This document shows, in pieces, positions 45,571 through 56,025 of a stretch of DNA of 64,000 nucleotides (within the stretch, counting starts at the first letter, position 1; every line of letters starts with the position of its first letter). The stretch spans positions 1 to 64,000 of the forward strand of contig NZ_SMZP01000004.1 of assembly GCF_013181195.1 (NCBI RefSeq), given 5' to 3'. Under the pieces are notes generated by a model, which was given only the letters and a program-made list of their open reading frames with translations, searched no databases and was not told where the DNA came from. Source of the DNA: Caulobacter sp. RHG1. Its GTDB lineage: Bacteria > Pseudomonadota > Alphaproteobacteria > Caulobacterales > Caulobacteraceae. The translations under genes were made by a program, and so were the position numbers.

Positions 45571-45608
45571 AACGGCCCGGGGTGGGGAGCCCCGGGCCGT
45601 TTTTGTTT
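45571..45608 (+). terminator. Terminator after dksA
   Basis: A 9-bp GGCCCGGGG/CCCCGGGCC stem is followed by G and TTTTTGTTT. Confidence 0.92.
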
Positions 45609-45612
45609 CAGC

Positions 45613-46647
45613 CTATTGGGTCAGGTCCAGGACGACGCGGCCTTCGATCTGACCCTTGTGCATGCGCGCGAAGACGTCGTTGACGTCATCCAGGCGGGCG
45701 GTGCTGATCGTCGCCTTGACCTTGCCGTCGGCGGCGAAGTCCAGCGACTCCTGAAGATCCAGGCGCGTGCCGACGATCGAGCCGCGCACGGTCACGCCGT
45801 TCAGCACCATGTCGAAGATCGACAGTGGGAAGTCGCCGGGCGGTAGGCCGTTCAGGGCCACGGTGCCGCCGCGCGAGACCATGCCCAGCGCCTGGCGGAA
45901 GGCGATCGGCGAGACGGCCGTGACCAGTACGCCCTGCGCGCCGCCCGAGGTCTGCTTCTTGATCTCGGCGGCCGGGTCCTGGCTGGTCTTGGCGTTGACG
46001 GTGACGGTCGCGCCCAGCTGGCGGGCCAGGTCGAGCTTGGCGTCGTCGATGTCGACGGCGGCGACGTTCATCCCCATGGCCTTGGCGTACTGCACGGCCA
46101 TGTGGCCCAGGCCGCCGACGCCGGAGATCACCACCCAGTCGCCGGGCTTGGTGTCGGTGACCTTCAGGCCCTTGTAGACCGTGACCCCGGCGCACAGCAC
46201 CGGCGCGATCTCGTTGAAGCCGATCTCTTTCGGCAGATGGCCGACGAAGTTGGGATCGGCGACGACATAGTCGGCGAAGCCGCCGTTCACGGAGTAGCCG
46301 GTGTTCTGCTGGCTCTCGCACAGGGTCTCCCAGCCGCCCAGGCAGTGCTTGCAATAGCCGCAGGTGCTGTAGAGCCACGGCACGCCGACGCGGTCGCCCT
46401 CCTTGACGTGCTTGACCCCGGCGCCGACGCCGGAGACGAAGCCGACGCCCTCGTGGCCCGGGATGAACGGCGGGTTCGGCTTGACCGGCCAATCGCCCTC
46501 GGCGGCGTGCAGGTCAGTGTGGCAGACGCCCGAGGCCTGGATGCGGACCTGGATCTGGCCGGGACCGGGCTCGGGGATCGGCGCGTCCTCGATGACCAGC
46601 GGCTTGCCGAATTCGCGCACGACGGCGGCCTTCATCGTCTTGGCCAT
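45613..46647 (-). CDS. adhP: Zinc-dependent alcohol dehydrogenase, AdhP type
   Basis: A 344-residue cytosolic NAD-dependent medium-chain dehydrogenase for primary alcohols such as ethanol. Catalytic zinc ligands are in GVCHTDLH (about 44-50) and GHEGVG (about 67), and the structural zinc cysteines in CGYCKHCLGGWETLC (about 98-112). The NAD fold is GVGGLGHMAVQYAKAMG. The ATG at 46647 has AGGAA upstream and the family N-terminus MKAAVVREFGKPL; the open frame further upstream is not conserved-looking. Confidence 0.95.
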   Translation of the reverse strand: MAKTMKAAVVREFGKPLVIEDAPIPEPGPGQIQVRIQASGVCHTDLHAAEGDWPVKPNPPFIPGHEGVGFVSGVGAGVKHVKEGDRVGVPWLYSTCGYCKHCLGGWETLCESQQNTGYSVNGGFADYVVADPNFVGHLPKEIGFNEIAPVLCAGVTVYKGLKVTDTKPGDWVVISGVGGLGHMAVQYAKAMGMNVAAVDIDDAKLDLARQLGATVTVNAKTSQDPAAEIKKQTSGGAQGVLVTAVSPIAFRQALGMVSRGGTVALNGLPPGDFPLSIFDMVLNGVTVRGSIVGTRLDLQESLDFAADGKVKATISTARLDDVNDVFARMHKGQIEGRVVLDLTQ

Positions 46648-46832
46648 GGGCGGAGTTCCTTTCTCGTTTCCTCTGCGGACAGGCTCGGCCGCGGGGACCG
46701 GCGCGGCTAGACGGGCGGGCAGGGGAGGGGCGCGAAGCGTCGCAGAACTGCGACAGTCCGGCGGGCGACAAACAGCGTTGTGTCGAACGTCAAGTTGCCC
46801 CCTAACCTTGCTCAACGGTTGGAGGTCGCCGC

Positions 46833-48365
46833 TTGAGCTTCTTTGAGAGTCTGCTGGTCCTGCTGTTGGCGGCGGTTCTGCTGCTACAGGTGTCGCGTCG
46901 ACTGACCGTGCCCTATCCGACCATGCTGGCCGCCGCCGGCGTCTGTATCGCCCTGGTCCCGGGCGCGCCGCGCATCTCGCTGGAGCCGCACACCACCCTG
47001 GCGCTATTCCTGGCTCCGGCCCTGGTCGACGCGGCGTTCGACTTCCCGGTCGGCGACGCGCGCAAGCTGTGGCGGCCGCTGTTCGCCCTGGCGGTGATGG
47101 CGGTGGTGTTCAGCGCCGGCGCAGTGGCCTGGCTGGGCGTGACCATGGCCGGCTTACCGATCGCCGCGGCTCTGGCGCTGGGCGCGATCGTTGCGCCGCC
47201 GGATGCGGCCGCCGCCACCGCCGTCCTCAGCAGCGTGCGGATGCCGCGCGGCTCGATCGCGGTGCTGAAGGGCGAGAGCCTGTTGAACGACGCCTCGGCC
47301 CTGCTGCTGTTCTCGGCGGCCCTGGCCTTCCAGGCGCGGGGCGAGGTCGATGGCGACCTGGCCTGGCGGCTGGCCCTGGCCGCGCCGGGCGGCGTGCTGC
47401 TGGGCGTGCTGCTGGCCTACGTCCTGCGCGCGCTCAACCCGCTGGTCAGCGGCACCCTGGGTGGCAACGTCCTGGAGTTCGTCACCGCCTTCGGCGTCTG
47501 GGTGGTCGCCGAGCGGCTGGGCCTGTCGCCCGTGCTGTGCCTGGTCGCCTTCGCCATGACCATCGCCCGTCGGGCCGGCCTGCGCACGCCGCCCCGGATG
47601 CGGATCCACAGCTTCGCGGTCTGGACCTCGGCGGTGTTTTTCCTGAACGTCCTGGCCTTCCTGCTGATGGGGCTGCAGGCGCGGATCATCCTGGCCGACA
47701 TGAGCCGCGAACGACTGGTCGAGGCGGCCGGCTTCGCTGGCGCGGTGATCGCCTGCCTGATCGTCGTGCGGATGGCCTGGGTGCTGATCTACATCCGCCT
47801 GGCCCAGCTGATCCCCAACCTGCGCGGCGGCTATAAGCCCAACCTCCGCCACGGGGTGCTGGTCGGCTGGTGCGGCATGCGCGGTCTGGTCACTCTGGCG
47901 ACCGCCTTCGCCCTGCCGGCCGACTTCCCGCAGCGCGACCTGGTGGTGCTGACCGCCTTTGCGGTGGTGTTGGCCACCCTGGTCATCCAGGGCCTGACCC
48001 TGTCGCCGCTGGTCAAGCTGCTGGGCCTCGATGGCGAGACCGGGATCGACGCCGAACTGGTCCGTGTGCGCGCCGACCTCGCCGCCGCCGCCCTCAAGGC
48101 GCTGGAACACGACCAGGGCGAAGCCGCCGACCACTGGCGCTTCCGCTTCGCCGCCGTGCCCGCCGGCTTCCCGCCCGCGACCGGTCTGCTGGAAGCCCGC
48201 TGCACGCTGGGCCTGAAGGCGATCGCCCGCCAGCGCGTCCGCCTGGAGGAGCTGCGCGACGAACAGATCGTCGGCGCCGACGCCTTCCTGATCGTGCAGG
48301 AGGAACTGGACTTCGAAGAGGTCTCGATCAGTCGCGACGACCAGCGCCAGATCGAGGAGAGTTAG
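46833..48365 (+). CDS. CPA1-family cation/proton antiporter
   Basis: A 510-residue inner-membrane Na+/H+ (or K+/H+) exchanger. Twelve or so hydrophobic helices fill about residues 1-400. The core includes ALGAIVAPPDAAAATAVL and KGESLLNDASALLLFSAAL, where the conserved Asp residues carry ions, and VGWCGMRGLVTLATAFALP. The last about 110 residues are a charged cytoplasmic tail. The start is a TTG at 46833, decided by a perfect GGAGGT six bases upstream; no ATG or GTG fits. Confidence 0.92.
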   Translation: MSFFESLLVLLLAAVLLLQVSRRLTVPYPTMLAAAGVCIALVPGAPRISLEPHTTLALFLAPALVDAAFDFPVGDARKLWRPLFALAVMAVVFSAGAVAWLGVTMAGLPIAAALALGAIVAPPDAAAATAVLSSVRMPRGSIAVLKGESLLNDASALLLFSAALAFQARGEVDGDLAWRLALAAPGGVLLGVLLAYVLRALNPLVSGTLGGNVLEFVTAFGVWVVAERLGLSPVLCLVAFAMTIARRAGLRTPPRMRIHSFAVWTSAVFFLNVLAFLLMGLQARIILADMSRERLVEAAGFAGAVIACLIVVRMAWVLIYIRLAQLIPNLRGGYKPNLRHGVLVGWCGMRGLVTLATAFALPADFPQRDLVVLTAFAVVLATLVIQGLTLSPLVKLLGLDGETGIDAELVRVRADLAAAALKALEHDQGEAADHWRFRFAAVPAGFPPATGLLEARCTLGLKAIARQRVRLEELRDEQIVGADAFLIVQEELDFEEVSISRDDQRQIEES

Positions 48366-48424
48366 GGCGGTAAACTACGGACGCCTTAGCGGTAATTTTA
48401 TCTAAGGTTGTGCATCGTGCTGTC

Positions 48425-49726
48425 ATGCACGCACCCAAAGCCCTTGGCCTCCTTCTGGTGCAGGTCGTCGTCCTCATCCTCCAGATGATCCCACCGATCG
48501 GGATCGTGCTGATGATGCTGGCGGCGCCGTTCTGGTCGATCTTGCTGGTGAACGGCGCCTTTATCGGCATCGCGATCGAGGCGGCTAAGATACCTGGAAT
48601 GCGGCGTTGGCTGATTTTGCCGGTGCTTTGGTTCGGGAGCTACGCGGCGTGGGTTGGCGTCAGCGAATATATGGACATGCGTGCGCTCAAACGCGCTGAG
48701 GCAGGCAGCAGCATTGGGCCGGCGCTGTTCGACCCTCGCACACAGGCGCTGGTGCTACGTGGCGACAAGGTCGACCGTTCGGACCCAGACAATCGCGCGG
48801 ACTGGTTCGTCGCCCATACGAGCTTGCCCTCAGTCTTCCAGCGCGATGCGACGTTTCCCGATGTGCGCTATTCCGCCGTTCGTCTGGCGTCGATGGACCA
48901 GTGCAAAGGGCTAAGCAAGGCGGGCGAGGGGGCAAACGACGCCGGGGTGCAACACGTGCGGATCTGGGCGGCGAGACAATCTGGCGGCAAAACCAGGCAG
49001 CGTGAATTTGACAAGAGGGTCTGTGTTTGGTCGGGGCCCGAGATCCCAACGATGCCCACAGCTGAAGTCACGTTCGAGCGATCTGACGATGAGCAGCGAG
49101 ATGTAACCATCACCATTTCTGCCGCAAATGGGCTCCGTAAAGTGCTGCGAGCGTCGGACAAGGTTCCTAGATCTTGGATTCCCTTGCCCATCTTGGGTTG
49201 TGGCCTCAACAGCGGCAACAATTCTTGGGATTGCAAGTTTGGGTTCATGCCCGCCCTGGACTGGTCGCTTAGCGGGCGTGACAAAGATTTGGAGGCGAGT
49301 AACCGCTTGGCCGCCCGGGCGCTGGGGCTGCAATTGATCGCGCCCGCCGATCGCAGGCCAGTCGACCGTGCTGTCATCGAGGCGGCCGACAGATTGTCGA
49401 GGGATAGGGCCGCGCGTTTGGAGCTTGTCGCCTTGGATCAGATTTTGGCTGAGCCTGGCGTGTCGGCGCCTTGGCCGAGGCTTGGCAACCTGGCCCAGCG
49501 ACCCGGCCTGCTAGGTGACCGCTTGGAGCCCGCCATGGCATTGGTGGAGAAGGGGCAGAGGACGGGAAGCGGTGCAGCCTACGACAATGCCCGCGCAGTC
49601 TTTGGCATGTTCCAGAACCTGCCGAAACCGATCCAGGCGCCATACCAAGCCCGCCTCAAAGCGCTGGGCGTCGTGGACGAAAATTTCACGTCTTGGGAAG
49701 AGCGGCAGCGCAGGTTGCAACGATAG
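48425..49726 (+). CDS. Hypothetical membrane protein of atypical composition
   Basis: A 433-residue protein I do not recognise. Three closely spaced hydrophobic segments fill about residues 5-80, followed by a long soluble part with scattered Cys (MDQCKGL, VCVWSGPE, LGCGLNSG, WDCKFGF). The region and its leader are visibly less GC-rich than neighbours and use more A/T-ending codons. A GTG at 48410 is an alternative start. It may be horizontally acquired or a fast-evolving orphan. Its neighbours give no functional clue. Confidence 0.7.
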   Translation: MHAPKALGLLLVQVVVLILQMIPPIGIVLMMLAAPFWSILLVNGAFIGIAIEAAKIPGMRRWLILPVLWFGSYAAWVGVSEYMDMRALKRAEAGSSIGPALFDPRTQALVLRGDKVDRSDPDNRADWFVAHTSLPSVFQRDATFPDVRYSAVRLASMDQCKGLSKAGEGANDAGVQHVRIWAARQSGGKTRQREFDKRVCVWSGPEIPTMPTAEVTFERSDDEQRDVTITISAANGLRKVLRASDKVPRSWIPLPILGCGLNSGNNSWDCKFGFMPALDWSLSGRDKDLEASNRLAARALGLQLIAPADRRPVDRAVIEAADRLSRDRAARLELVALDQILAEPGVSAPWPRLGNLAQRPGLLGDRLEPAMALVEKGQRTGSGAAYDNARAVFGMFQNLPKPIQAPYQARLKALGVVDENFTSWEERQRRLQR

Positions 49727-49729
49727 AAC

Positions 49730-50344
49730 TCACCACATTGTCTTGGCTGCCCGCTCCGGCCACTCCTTGTCGTAGGACTCGCCGCCGACCTCGCCGGCCG
49801 TGACCGCGGCCAGCATGGCGCCGGGCGTGGGCAGGCTGGCTGCCGCGACCTGGCTCTCCGGTTTCCACAAGCCTGAGCGGACGATGGCGCGGGCGCACTG
49901 GAAGTAGGCTTCCTCGACCGTGACGACCATCACCGTGCGCGGCGGCTTGCCGTCGACGGCGAAGCTGGTCAGCAGGTCCGGATCGGCGCTGAGCACCGCG
50001 CGGCCGTTGACGCGGAAGGTCGTGCCCGAGCCCGGGATCAGGAACAGCAGCGCCACGCGCGGGTCACGGACGATGTTGCGCAGGCTGTCGATGCGGTTGT
50101 TGCCGCGTCGGTCGGGCAGCATCAGGGTTTTGCGGTCGGCGATGCGGACGAAGCCGGGCAGGTCGCCGCGTGGGCTGCAGTCCAGGCCCTCGGGGGCGAC
50201 GGTGGCCAGGGCCACGAAGGGGGAGGCCTCGATCAGCGCGGCATAGTGCGGGGTGATGTGGTCGGTGACCTTGACGGTCGAGGCGGCGACGGGGGCGGGC
50301 CGGTACAGCGCCTCGAGCGCTTCCAGCGTGGTGATCTCGTGCAT
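49730..50344 (-). CDS. PPOX-class flavoprotein (MSMEG_1061-like)
   Basis: A 204-residue protein of the pyridoxamine-phosphate-oxidase fold that binds FMN. The stretch ALATVAPEGLDCSPRGDLPGFVRI, PDRRGNNRIDSLRNIVRDPRVALLFLIPG and TFRVNGRAVLS is typical of the group named after MSMEG_1061. The substrate is unknown. GGGAGG precedes the ATG. A single-domain response regulator gene lies 21 bp upstream on the same strand. Confidence 0.88.
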   Translation of the reverse strand: MHEITTLEALEALYRPAPVAASTVKVTDHITPHYAALIEASPFVALATVAPEGLDCSPRGDLPGFVRIADRKTLMLPDRRGNNRIDSLRNIVRDPRVALLFLIPGSGTTFRVNGRAVLSADPDLLTSFAVDGKPPRTVMVVTVEEAYFQCARAIVRSGLWKPESQVAAASLPTPGAMLAAVTAGEVGGESYDKEWPERAAKTMW

Positions 50345-50365
50345 CGCAGCCTCCCGCCCTCCACT

Positions 50366-50734
50366 CTAGGGGGTGGGCAGGCCGACGTCCACGCAGGCGG
50401 CCGCCAGGTGGCGGCGCGAGATCGGCTTGTCGACGATCGGCTTGACCTGGCCTCGAAGCTGATCGGCGTTGCCGGTGACATAGACGACCGGAATGCGACC
50501 CAGAAGCCGCTGGATGGCCTCGACGGCCTCAAGCCCCGTGCCGCCGACGATGCGATAGTCGGCCGTGATCAGGTCGGGCGGATGGGCCGTGGCCATGGCC
50601 AAGGCGTCCGCCGGACTGTCGGCGAAATCAAAACTCGTGAAGCCCATCTCCGCCAGAAGGGCCTCGACCTCGAACGCGACGAGGATTTCATCCTCGATAA
50701 TCAACACGTGTCGGGCCTTCGCGTGCTCGGTCAT
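50366..50734 (-). CDS. Single-domain response regulator
   Basis: A 122-residue receiver domain without output domain. Acidic pocket IIEDE near residue 13, phospho-acceptor Asp in LITADYRIVGG at about 59, Thr in VYVTGNA, and Lys in VDKPISRR. No histidine kinase is adjacent. It may act in a phosphorelay or by protein binding. Possibly cotranscribed with the downstream PPOX gene. Confidence 0.9.
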   Translation of the reverse strand: MTEHAKARHVLIIEDEILVAFEVEALLAEMGFTSFDFADSPADALAMATAHPPDLITADYRIVGGTGLEAVEAIQRLLGRIPVVYVTGNADQLRGQVKPIVDKPISRRHLAAACVDVGLPTP

Positions 50735-50908
50735 TCACCGCGCCTTCGTCTTCGTCCCAACTGTTACTTCAAGGGTGCTGCGTAAATAATCGCCAATCGC
50801 GTTTTCGTGATCGGTGTGAACGCACTGGTTGTGTGGCGCCGCTTGGCTGCGCGGCGGCGGAAAGCAGGCTATGCAGGGGCAAAACAAACAATACGCAGGA
50901 ACGCCCCC

Positions 50909-51721
50909 ATGCCCTCTGACCTCAAGCCCTTGATCCTCACCGAGAAGCGCGGCCACGTGGCCATCCTCACGCTGAACCGCCCCGAGGCGATGAACGCCCT
51001 GGGCGCGCCCGGCGATGGCGACCAGGTGGCGGCCGCCTGCGAGGCGATCAACGATGACCAGGATATCCGCTGCGTGATCCTGACTGGCGCGGGCAAGGCC
51101 TTCTCGGCCGGCGGCGACGTCAAGGCGATGAAGGCCCGTGAAGGCGCGTTCGGCGGCAACGGCGTGGCCGTGCGCGATGGCTATCGCAAGAACATCCACC
51201 GCATCGTCCGCGCCATCTACGGCCTGGAGGTCCCGTCGATCGCGGCGGTCAACGGCGCGGCGATCGGCCTGGGCTGCGACGTGGCCTGCATGACCGACAT
51301 CCGCATCGCCGCCGACACCGCCAAGTTCGGCGTCACCTTCCTGAAGCTGGGCCTGATCCCCGGCGATGGCGGCGCCTGGCTGATGCCGCGCACGATCGGC
51401 ATGAGCCGCGCGGCCGAACTGCTGTTTACCGGCGACGTCATCGACGCGGCCAAGGCGGCCGAGTGGGGCCTGGTCAGCAAGTCGGTACCGGCCGACACGC
51501 TGATGGACGAGGCCCTGGCCCTGGCTAACCGCATCGCGCAGCAGCCGCCGCACGCCCTGCGCATGGGCAAGAGCCTGCTCAAGCACGGCCAGACGGCCAG
51601 CTACGACACCTTGATGGAGATGAGCGCGGCCGCCCAGGCCATCGCCCACCACACCGAGGACCACATGGAAGGCGTCGACGCCATCCTCGAGAAGCGACAA
51701 CCGAAGTTCGAAGGCAAGTAG
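50909..51721 (+). CDS. Enoyl-CoA hydratase/isomerase family protein
   Basis: A 270-residue crotonase-fold enzyme, acting on enoyl-CoA thioesters. Oxyanion-hole motifs are GAGKAFSAGGDVKAM (about 62-76) and VNGAAIGLGCDVACMTDIRIAA (about 113-134). The usual second catalytic Glu position reads LKLGLIPGDGG, with Asp-Gly where hydratases often have Gly-Gly. The ATG at 50909 has AGGA upstream. It ends 2 bp before the next gene, forming a two-gene operon. Confidence 0.9.
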   Translation: MPSDLKPLILTEKRGHVAILTLNRPEAMNALGAPGDGDQVAAACEAINDDQDIRCVILTGAGKAFSAGGDVKAMKAREGAFGGNGVAVRDGYRKNIHRIVRAIYGLEVPSIAAVNGAAIGLGCDVACMTDIRIAADTAKFGVTFLKLGLIPGDGGAWLMPRTIGMSRAAELLFTGDVIDAAKAAEWGLVSKSVPADTLMDEALALANRIAQQPPHALRMGKSLLKHGQTASYDTLMEMSAAAQAIAHHTEDHMEGVDAILEKRQPKFEGK

Positions 51722-51723
51722 GC

Positions 51724-52317
51724 ATGGGTAAGGAAGCAAGCGGCGTCTGGGGGCAACTGTCCGAGGGCGACAGCGAGGGCAAGCTGCTGTGGGAGCCGCC
51801 CAAGCTGATTTTCCGCGGAGCCTATCGCGGCATCTACCAGGGCCATGCCCTCAAGCAGGTGCGGGCCGAAGGCGATGACCTGGTGCTGCGCGACGGCACG
51901 CGCTTCACGCTAGAGCCGGGCCAAGCCGAGGCCTGGGTCCACGCGATCCAGAACCCGCCCACGCGTCTGGACAAGCTGGGCGTGAAGGCCGGCATGACCG
52001 TGGTGATCGACGGGGTGGAGGACGAGGCGTTCCTGGCCGAGCTGGAAACCCGCGTCGAACCGGTCGAGGCCGACGAAGGCGTCGAGCTGCTGTTCCTGGC
52101 CGCCGAGGACCTGGCCGATCTCGACCGTCTGGAGGACTGGGCTGGCGCCCTGGCCGACCAGGGCGCGGTCTGGGTCGTGGCCGAGAAGGGCAAGGGCGCG
52201 CCGCTGAAGGACGCCGAGATCCTGGAGGCCGCGCGCGGCCTGGGGTTCGTGGACACCAAGGTGTGCGCGTTCTCGACGACGCATATGGCGCTGCGGTTCG
52301 TGGTGCGGAGGGGGTGA
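51724..52317 (+). CDS. Hypothetical protein, DUF3052-like
   Basis: A 197-residue soluble protein. The C-terminal half (LDKLGVKAGMTVVIDGV...VELLFLAAEDLADLDRLEDW...VWVVAEKGKG...GFVDTKVCAFSTTHMALRFVVRR) resembles DUF3052 proteins. The N-terminal half (LLWEPPKLIFRGAYRGIYQGHAL...LRDGTRFTL) looks like a small beta domain. Function unknown; coupled to the enoyl-CoA hydratase upstream. Confidence 0.75.
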   Translation: MGKEASGVWGQLSEGDSEGKLLWEPPKLIFRGAYRGIYQGHALKQVRAEGDDLVLRDGTRFTLEPGQAEAWVHAIQNPPTRLDKLGVKAGMTVVIDGVEDEAFLAELETRVEPVEADEGVELLFLAAEDLADLDRLEDWAGALADQGAVWVVAEKGKGAPLKDAEILEAARGLGFVDTKVCAFSTTHMALRFVVRRG

Positions 52318-52323
52318 GAGATG

Positions 52324-52436
52324 CTCCCCCGCGATGCGGGGGAGCTGTCGCGGAGCGACTGAGGGGGCTAATGCGGCTGGTGTCCAGCTAGCCCCCTCCG
52401 GCCCTCTGGGCCACCTCCCCCGCATCGCGGGGGAGG
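52324..52436. repeat. GC-rich intergenic repeat, copy 3 (near-palindromic)
   Basis: Two terminal hairpins built on CTCCCCCGC/GCGGGGGAG flank inverted GAGGGGGCTA and TAGCCCCCTC arms, making the whole about 113 bp a nested inverted repeat. The right half, GCCCCCTCCG-hairpin-CCTCCCCC, has the same plan as block A of copies 1 and 2. It sits between convergent genes and may also end transcription. Confidence 0.8.
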
Positions 52437-52440
52437 ATCA

Positions 52441-53361
52441 TCACGCCGACGCCACTTTCGGTTCGCCTGCTTCCCGCTCCGCCAGCAGTCGCCGCTGCTC
52501 CGCCTGGCTCCGATACAGGAAGTCATACGGCAGACCCAGTCGCACGCTCGCCTGGCTGGGCGGGCTGGACTTGATCGGGATCTTCTCGGCCAGCTTCCCG
52601 GCGGCTTTCAGCGACAGGGCGTCGAAGGTCGTCAGGTCATACTCGCGGCCCAGCGCCAGCTTCTCACGCACGATCGGCGGCAGTAGCGACACCGACGCCC
52701 GGGCCAGGACCTTGTGCAGGAACTTCGGCGCGGCCGGCGCAGCCTTGCCCGACTGGATGATGTCCAGAAACTCGCCGACGATCGGGTGCGGCTCGAAGCG
52801 CGGCGCCAGCTTGTCCATCATCGCCATGAAATCGGCCTGGCTGCCGGGCGAATACTTCACGCCGTAGAGCCGGGCGATCGGATGGGCCTCCTCGTAGAAC
52901 CGGGTCTTCTCGGCCTCGCTCAGCGGCGCGACGAAGCGGTCATAGGCGTTGAGGAAGCCGTAGCCGGCGGTGGCGCTGACCCAATCCAGAAGCTCGACGT
53001 CCAGCGCCTTGTAGGCCTCGCCCTTGGGTGTCTCGCCGATCACGCGGGCATGCATGTTGGTGACGCCCTGGATCACCCGCCGCGCGGCGGCTTGCGGGCC
53101 GTAGACCCCGACCATGGCGGCGATGCCGGTGCGCTTGGAGCGACCGATCGGATCGACCTTGTAGGTCGAGTGGTCCCAGACGCCCGAACGGATCCGCGCA
53201 TCGGCGAACTCCAGCAGCACGGCCGCCACGCCGCCGACCGCCAGGGCGATCGGGTTCTTGTAGACCCGCCAGTGCACCGAGCCCGGCTCCAGATAGGCGG
53301 GCTCGCCCGGTGGGTTGGCGTAGTCGATCTTCCAGCCCAGGTACGAGGACGGTGCAGCCAT
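52441..53361 (-). CDS. MpaB-like oxygenase (DUF2236)
   Basis: A 306-residue protein of the MpaB/DUF2236 family, a mostly helical fold linked to heme-type oxygenases in characterised members. Recognisable parts: EPGSVHWRVYKNPIALAVGGVAAVLLEFADARIRSGVWDHS, AARRVIQGVTNMHARVIG and VSATAGYGFLNAYDRFVAPLS. The ATG at 53361 fits; the longer frame upstream shadows the monooxygenase gene. It is 71 bp behind the flavin monooxygenase, likely one operon and one pathway. Confidence 0.86.
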   Translation of the reverse strand: MAAPSSYLGWKIDYANPPGEPAYLEPGSVHWRVYKNPIALAVGGVAAVLLEFADARIRSGVWDHSTYKVDPIGRSKRTGIAAMVGVYGPQAAARRVIQGVTNMHARVIGETPKGEAYKALDVELLDWVSATAGYGFLNAYDRFVAPLSEAEKTRFYEEAHPIARLYGVKYSPGSQADFMAMMDKLAPRFEPHPIVGEFLDIIQSGKAAPAAPKFLHKVLARASVSLLPPIVREKLALGREYDLTTFDALSLKAAGKLAEKIPIKSSPPSQASVRLGLPYDFLYRSQAEQRRLLAEREAGEPKVASA

Positions 53362-53432
53362 GCGGGTCTCCTTACCCTTCAAAGGTCGGAGAGCCCGCGG
53401 ACGGTTGCAACCTATCAGATCCGATAGGGAAG

Positions 53433-54899
<1,467 letters not shown>

Positions 54900-54953
54900 G
54901 GTCCCGCGTCCTCCCCGTTTCGCCATCCCTCAGTTGGCCTGAAGTGACGGTAT

Positions 54954-54998
54954 GTGAACAGTGTTCACCAACAGACGACCGTTTTGACCATACGTCAA
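54954..54998. promoter_or_regulatory. Operators of the flavin monooxygenase
   Basis: GTGAAC-AGT-GTTCAC (54954-54968) is a perfect inverted repeat. Just beyond, TTGAC-CATAC-GTCAA is a second one. A TGACGGTATG / CATACGTCA pair forms a longer inverted repeat around them. Such sites suit a TetR- or GntR-type repressor; none is encoded next to it. Confidence 0.55.
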
Positions 54999-55103
54999 CT
55001 GTGGCGGCTGTCCCCTGGCCGTGCGCGATGCTGCGGGCAGGACGCACGGTTGCGTGCCGAGGTTCTGAAACACCATCCAGGGTGGAAATATAAACAACCG
55101 GAT

Positions 55104-55117
55104 TTATCGGTCGATAA
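55104..55117. promoter_or_regulatory. Phosphonate-locus operator, site 1
   Basis: TTATCG-GT-CGATAA, extendable by one A/T pair each side to a 7-bp inverted repeat, 90 bp before phnX. It repeats at 59502-59515 beside the LysR gene. Confidence 0.6.
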
Positions 55118-55206
55118 AACGAATTCGCGCGGACTTTTCGATGAAAGGTCTGTCATCGACGATACGCAAAAGAGAGCGATCTTCTCCCATCCGGTAGCGC
55201 CTCTCC

Positions 55207-56025
55207 ATGTCCAGTTCGCCTGCTTCTCCGATCACCGCGGTCATCTTCGACTGGGCGGGTACGGTCATCGACTTCGGGTGCATGGCGCCGGTCGTCGCCT
55301 TCCGGGCGGCGTTCGCCGAGACAGGGTTCGAGATCTCCGAGGCCGAAGCGCGCGAGCCGATGGGCGCGGCCAAGCGCGAGCATATCGCGATGATCCTGGC
55401 GGCGACGGACGTCCAGGCCCGCTGGCTCGGTCGCTTCGGTGCGGCCTCGACCGAGGCCTCGATCGACGACCTCTACGCCCGCTTCCTGCGTCTGGACGCC
55501 CAGAGCACCACTGAGCATAGCGGCCTGATCCCGGGCGCGCTGGACACCCTCGCGGCGCTCCGCGCGCGCGGCGCCGGCATCGGCAGCACCACCGGCTATC
55601 CGCGCGAGATCATGGATCGGATCCTGCGGCTGGCCGCCGCTCAGGGCTATGCGCCCGACAGCTGCGTCACGGTCAGCGACGTCGAGCGGGGTCGCCCCTG
55701 GCCGGACATGGTGCAGGCCGCCGCCGCCGAGCTGGGCGCGGCTGATCCCGCGCGCTGCGTCGTCGTCGACGACAGTCCGACGGGCCTTGAAGCCGCTCGC
55801 AAGGCCGGCATGTGGGCGGTCGGCGTCTCGGCCAGCGGCAACGAGGTCGGCCTGCCGCTCGAGGTTTGGACCGCCCTCGGCGTCGCCGACCGCGCCCAAC
55901 GTCTCGAGCGCGCCACGCAGCGTCTGCACGACGCCGGCGCGCACGTCGTCGTCGAGAGCATCGCCGACCTTCTCCCCGTCATCGACACGATCCAGCAGCG
56001 CCTCGACGCCGGCGAGCGGCCGTGA
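55207..56025 (+). CDS. phnX: Phosphonoacetaldehyde hydrolase
   Basis: Cleaves the C-P bond of phosphonoacetaldehyde to acetaldehyde and phosphate through a Schiff base. This 272-residue HAD-superfamily enzyme has nucleophile Asp15 in FDWAGTVIDFG, Lys56 (Schiff base) in MGAAKREHI, and DDSPTGLEAARKAGMWAVGV for magnesium. These residues together are specific to PhnX. Its stop overlaps the next start (TGATG). First gene of phnX-ADH-MFS. Confidence 0.95.
   Translation: MSSSPASPITAVIFDWAGTVIDFGCMAPVVAFRAAFAETGFEISEAEAREPMGAAKREHIAMILAATDVQARWLGRFGAASTEASIDDLYARFLRLDAQSTTEHSGLIPGALDTLAALRARGAGIGSTTGYPREIMDRILRLAAAQGYAPDSCVTVSDVERGRPWPDMVQAAAAELGAADPARCVVVDDSPTGLEAARKAGMWAVGVSASGNEVGLPLEVWTALGVADRAQRLERATQRLHDAGAHVVVESIADLLPVIDTIQQRLDAGERP

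Larger units (their letters stand above)
54900..55206. other. Divergent regulatory region, monooxygenase/phnX
   Basis: 307 bp with two clearly different parts: a palindrome-rich block (54946-55000) next to the monooxygenase, and an AT-rich block (55085-55145) holding the phosphonate operator before phnX. No gene is seen. Confidence 0.6.
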
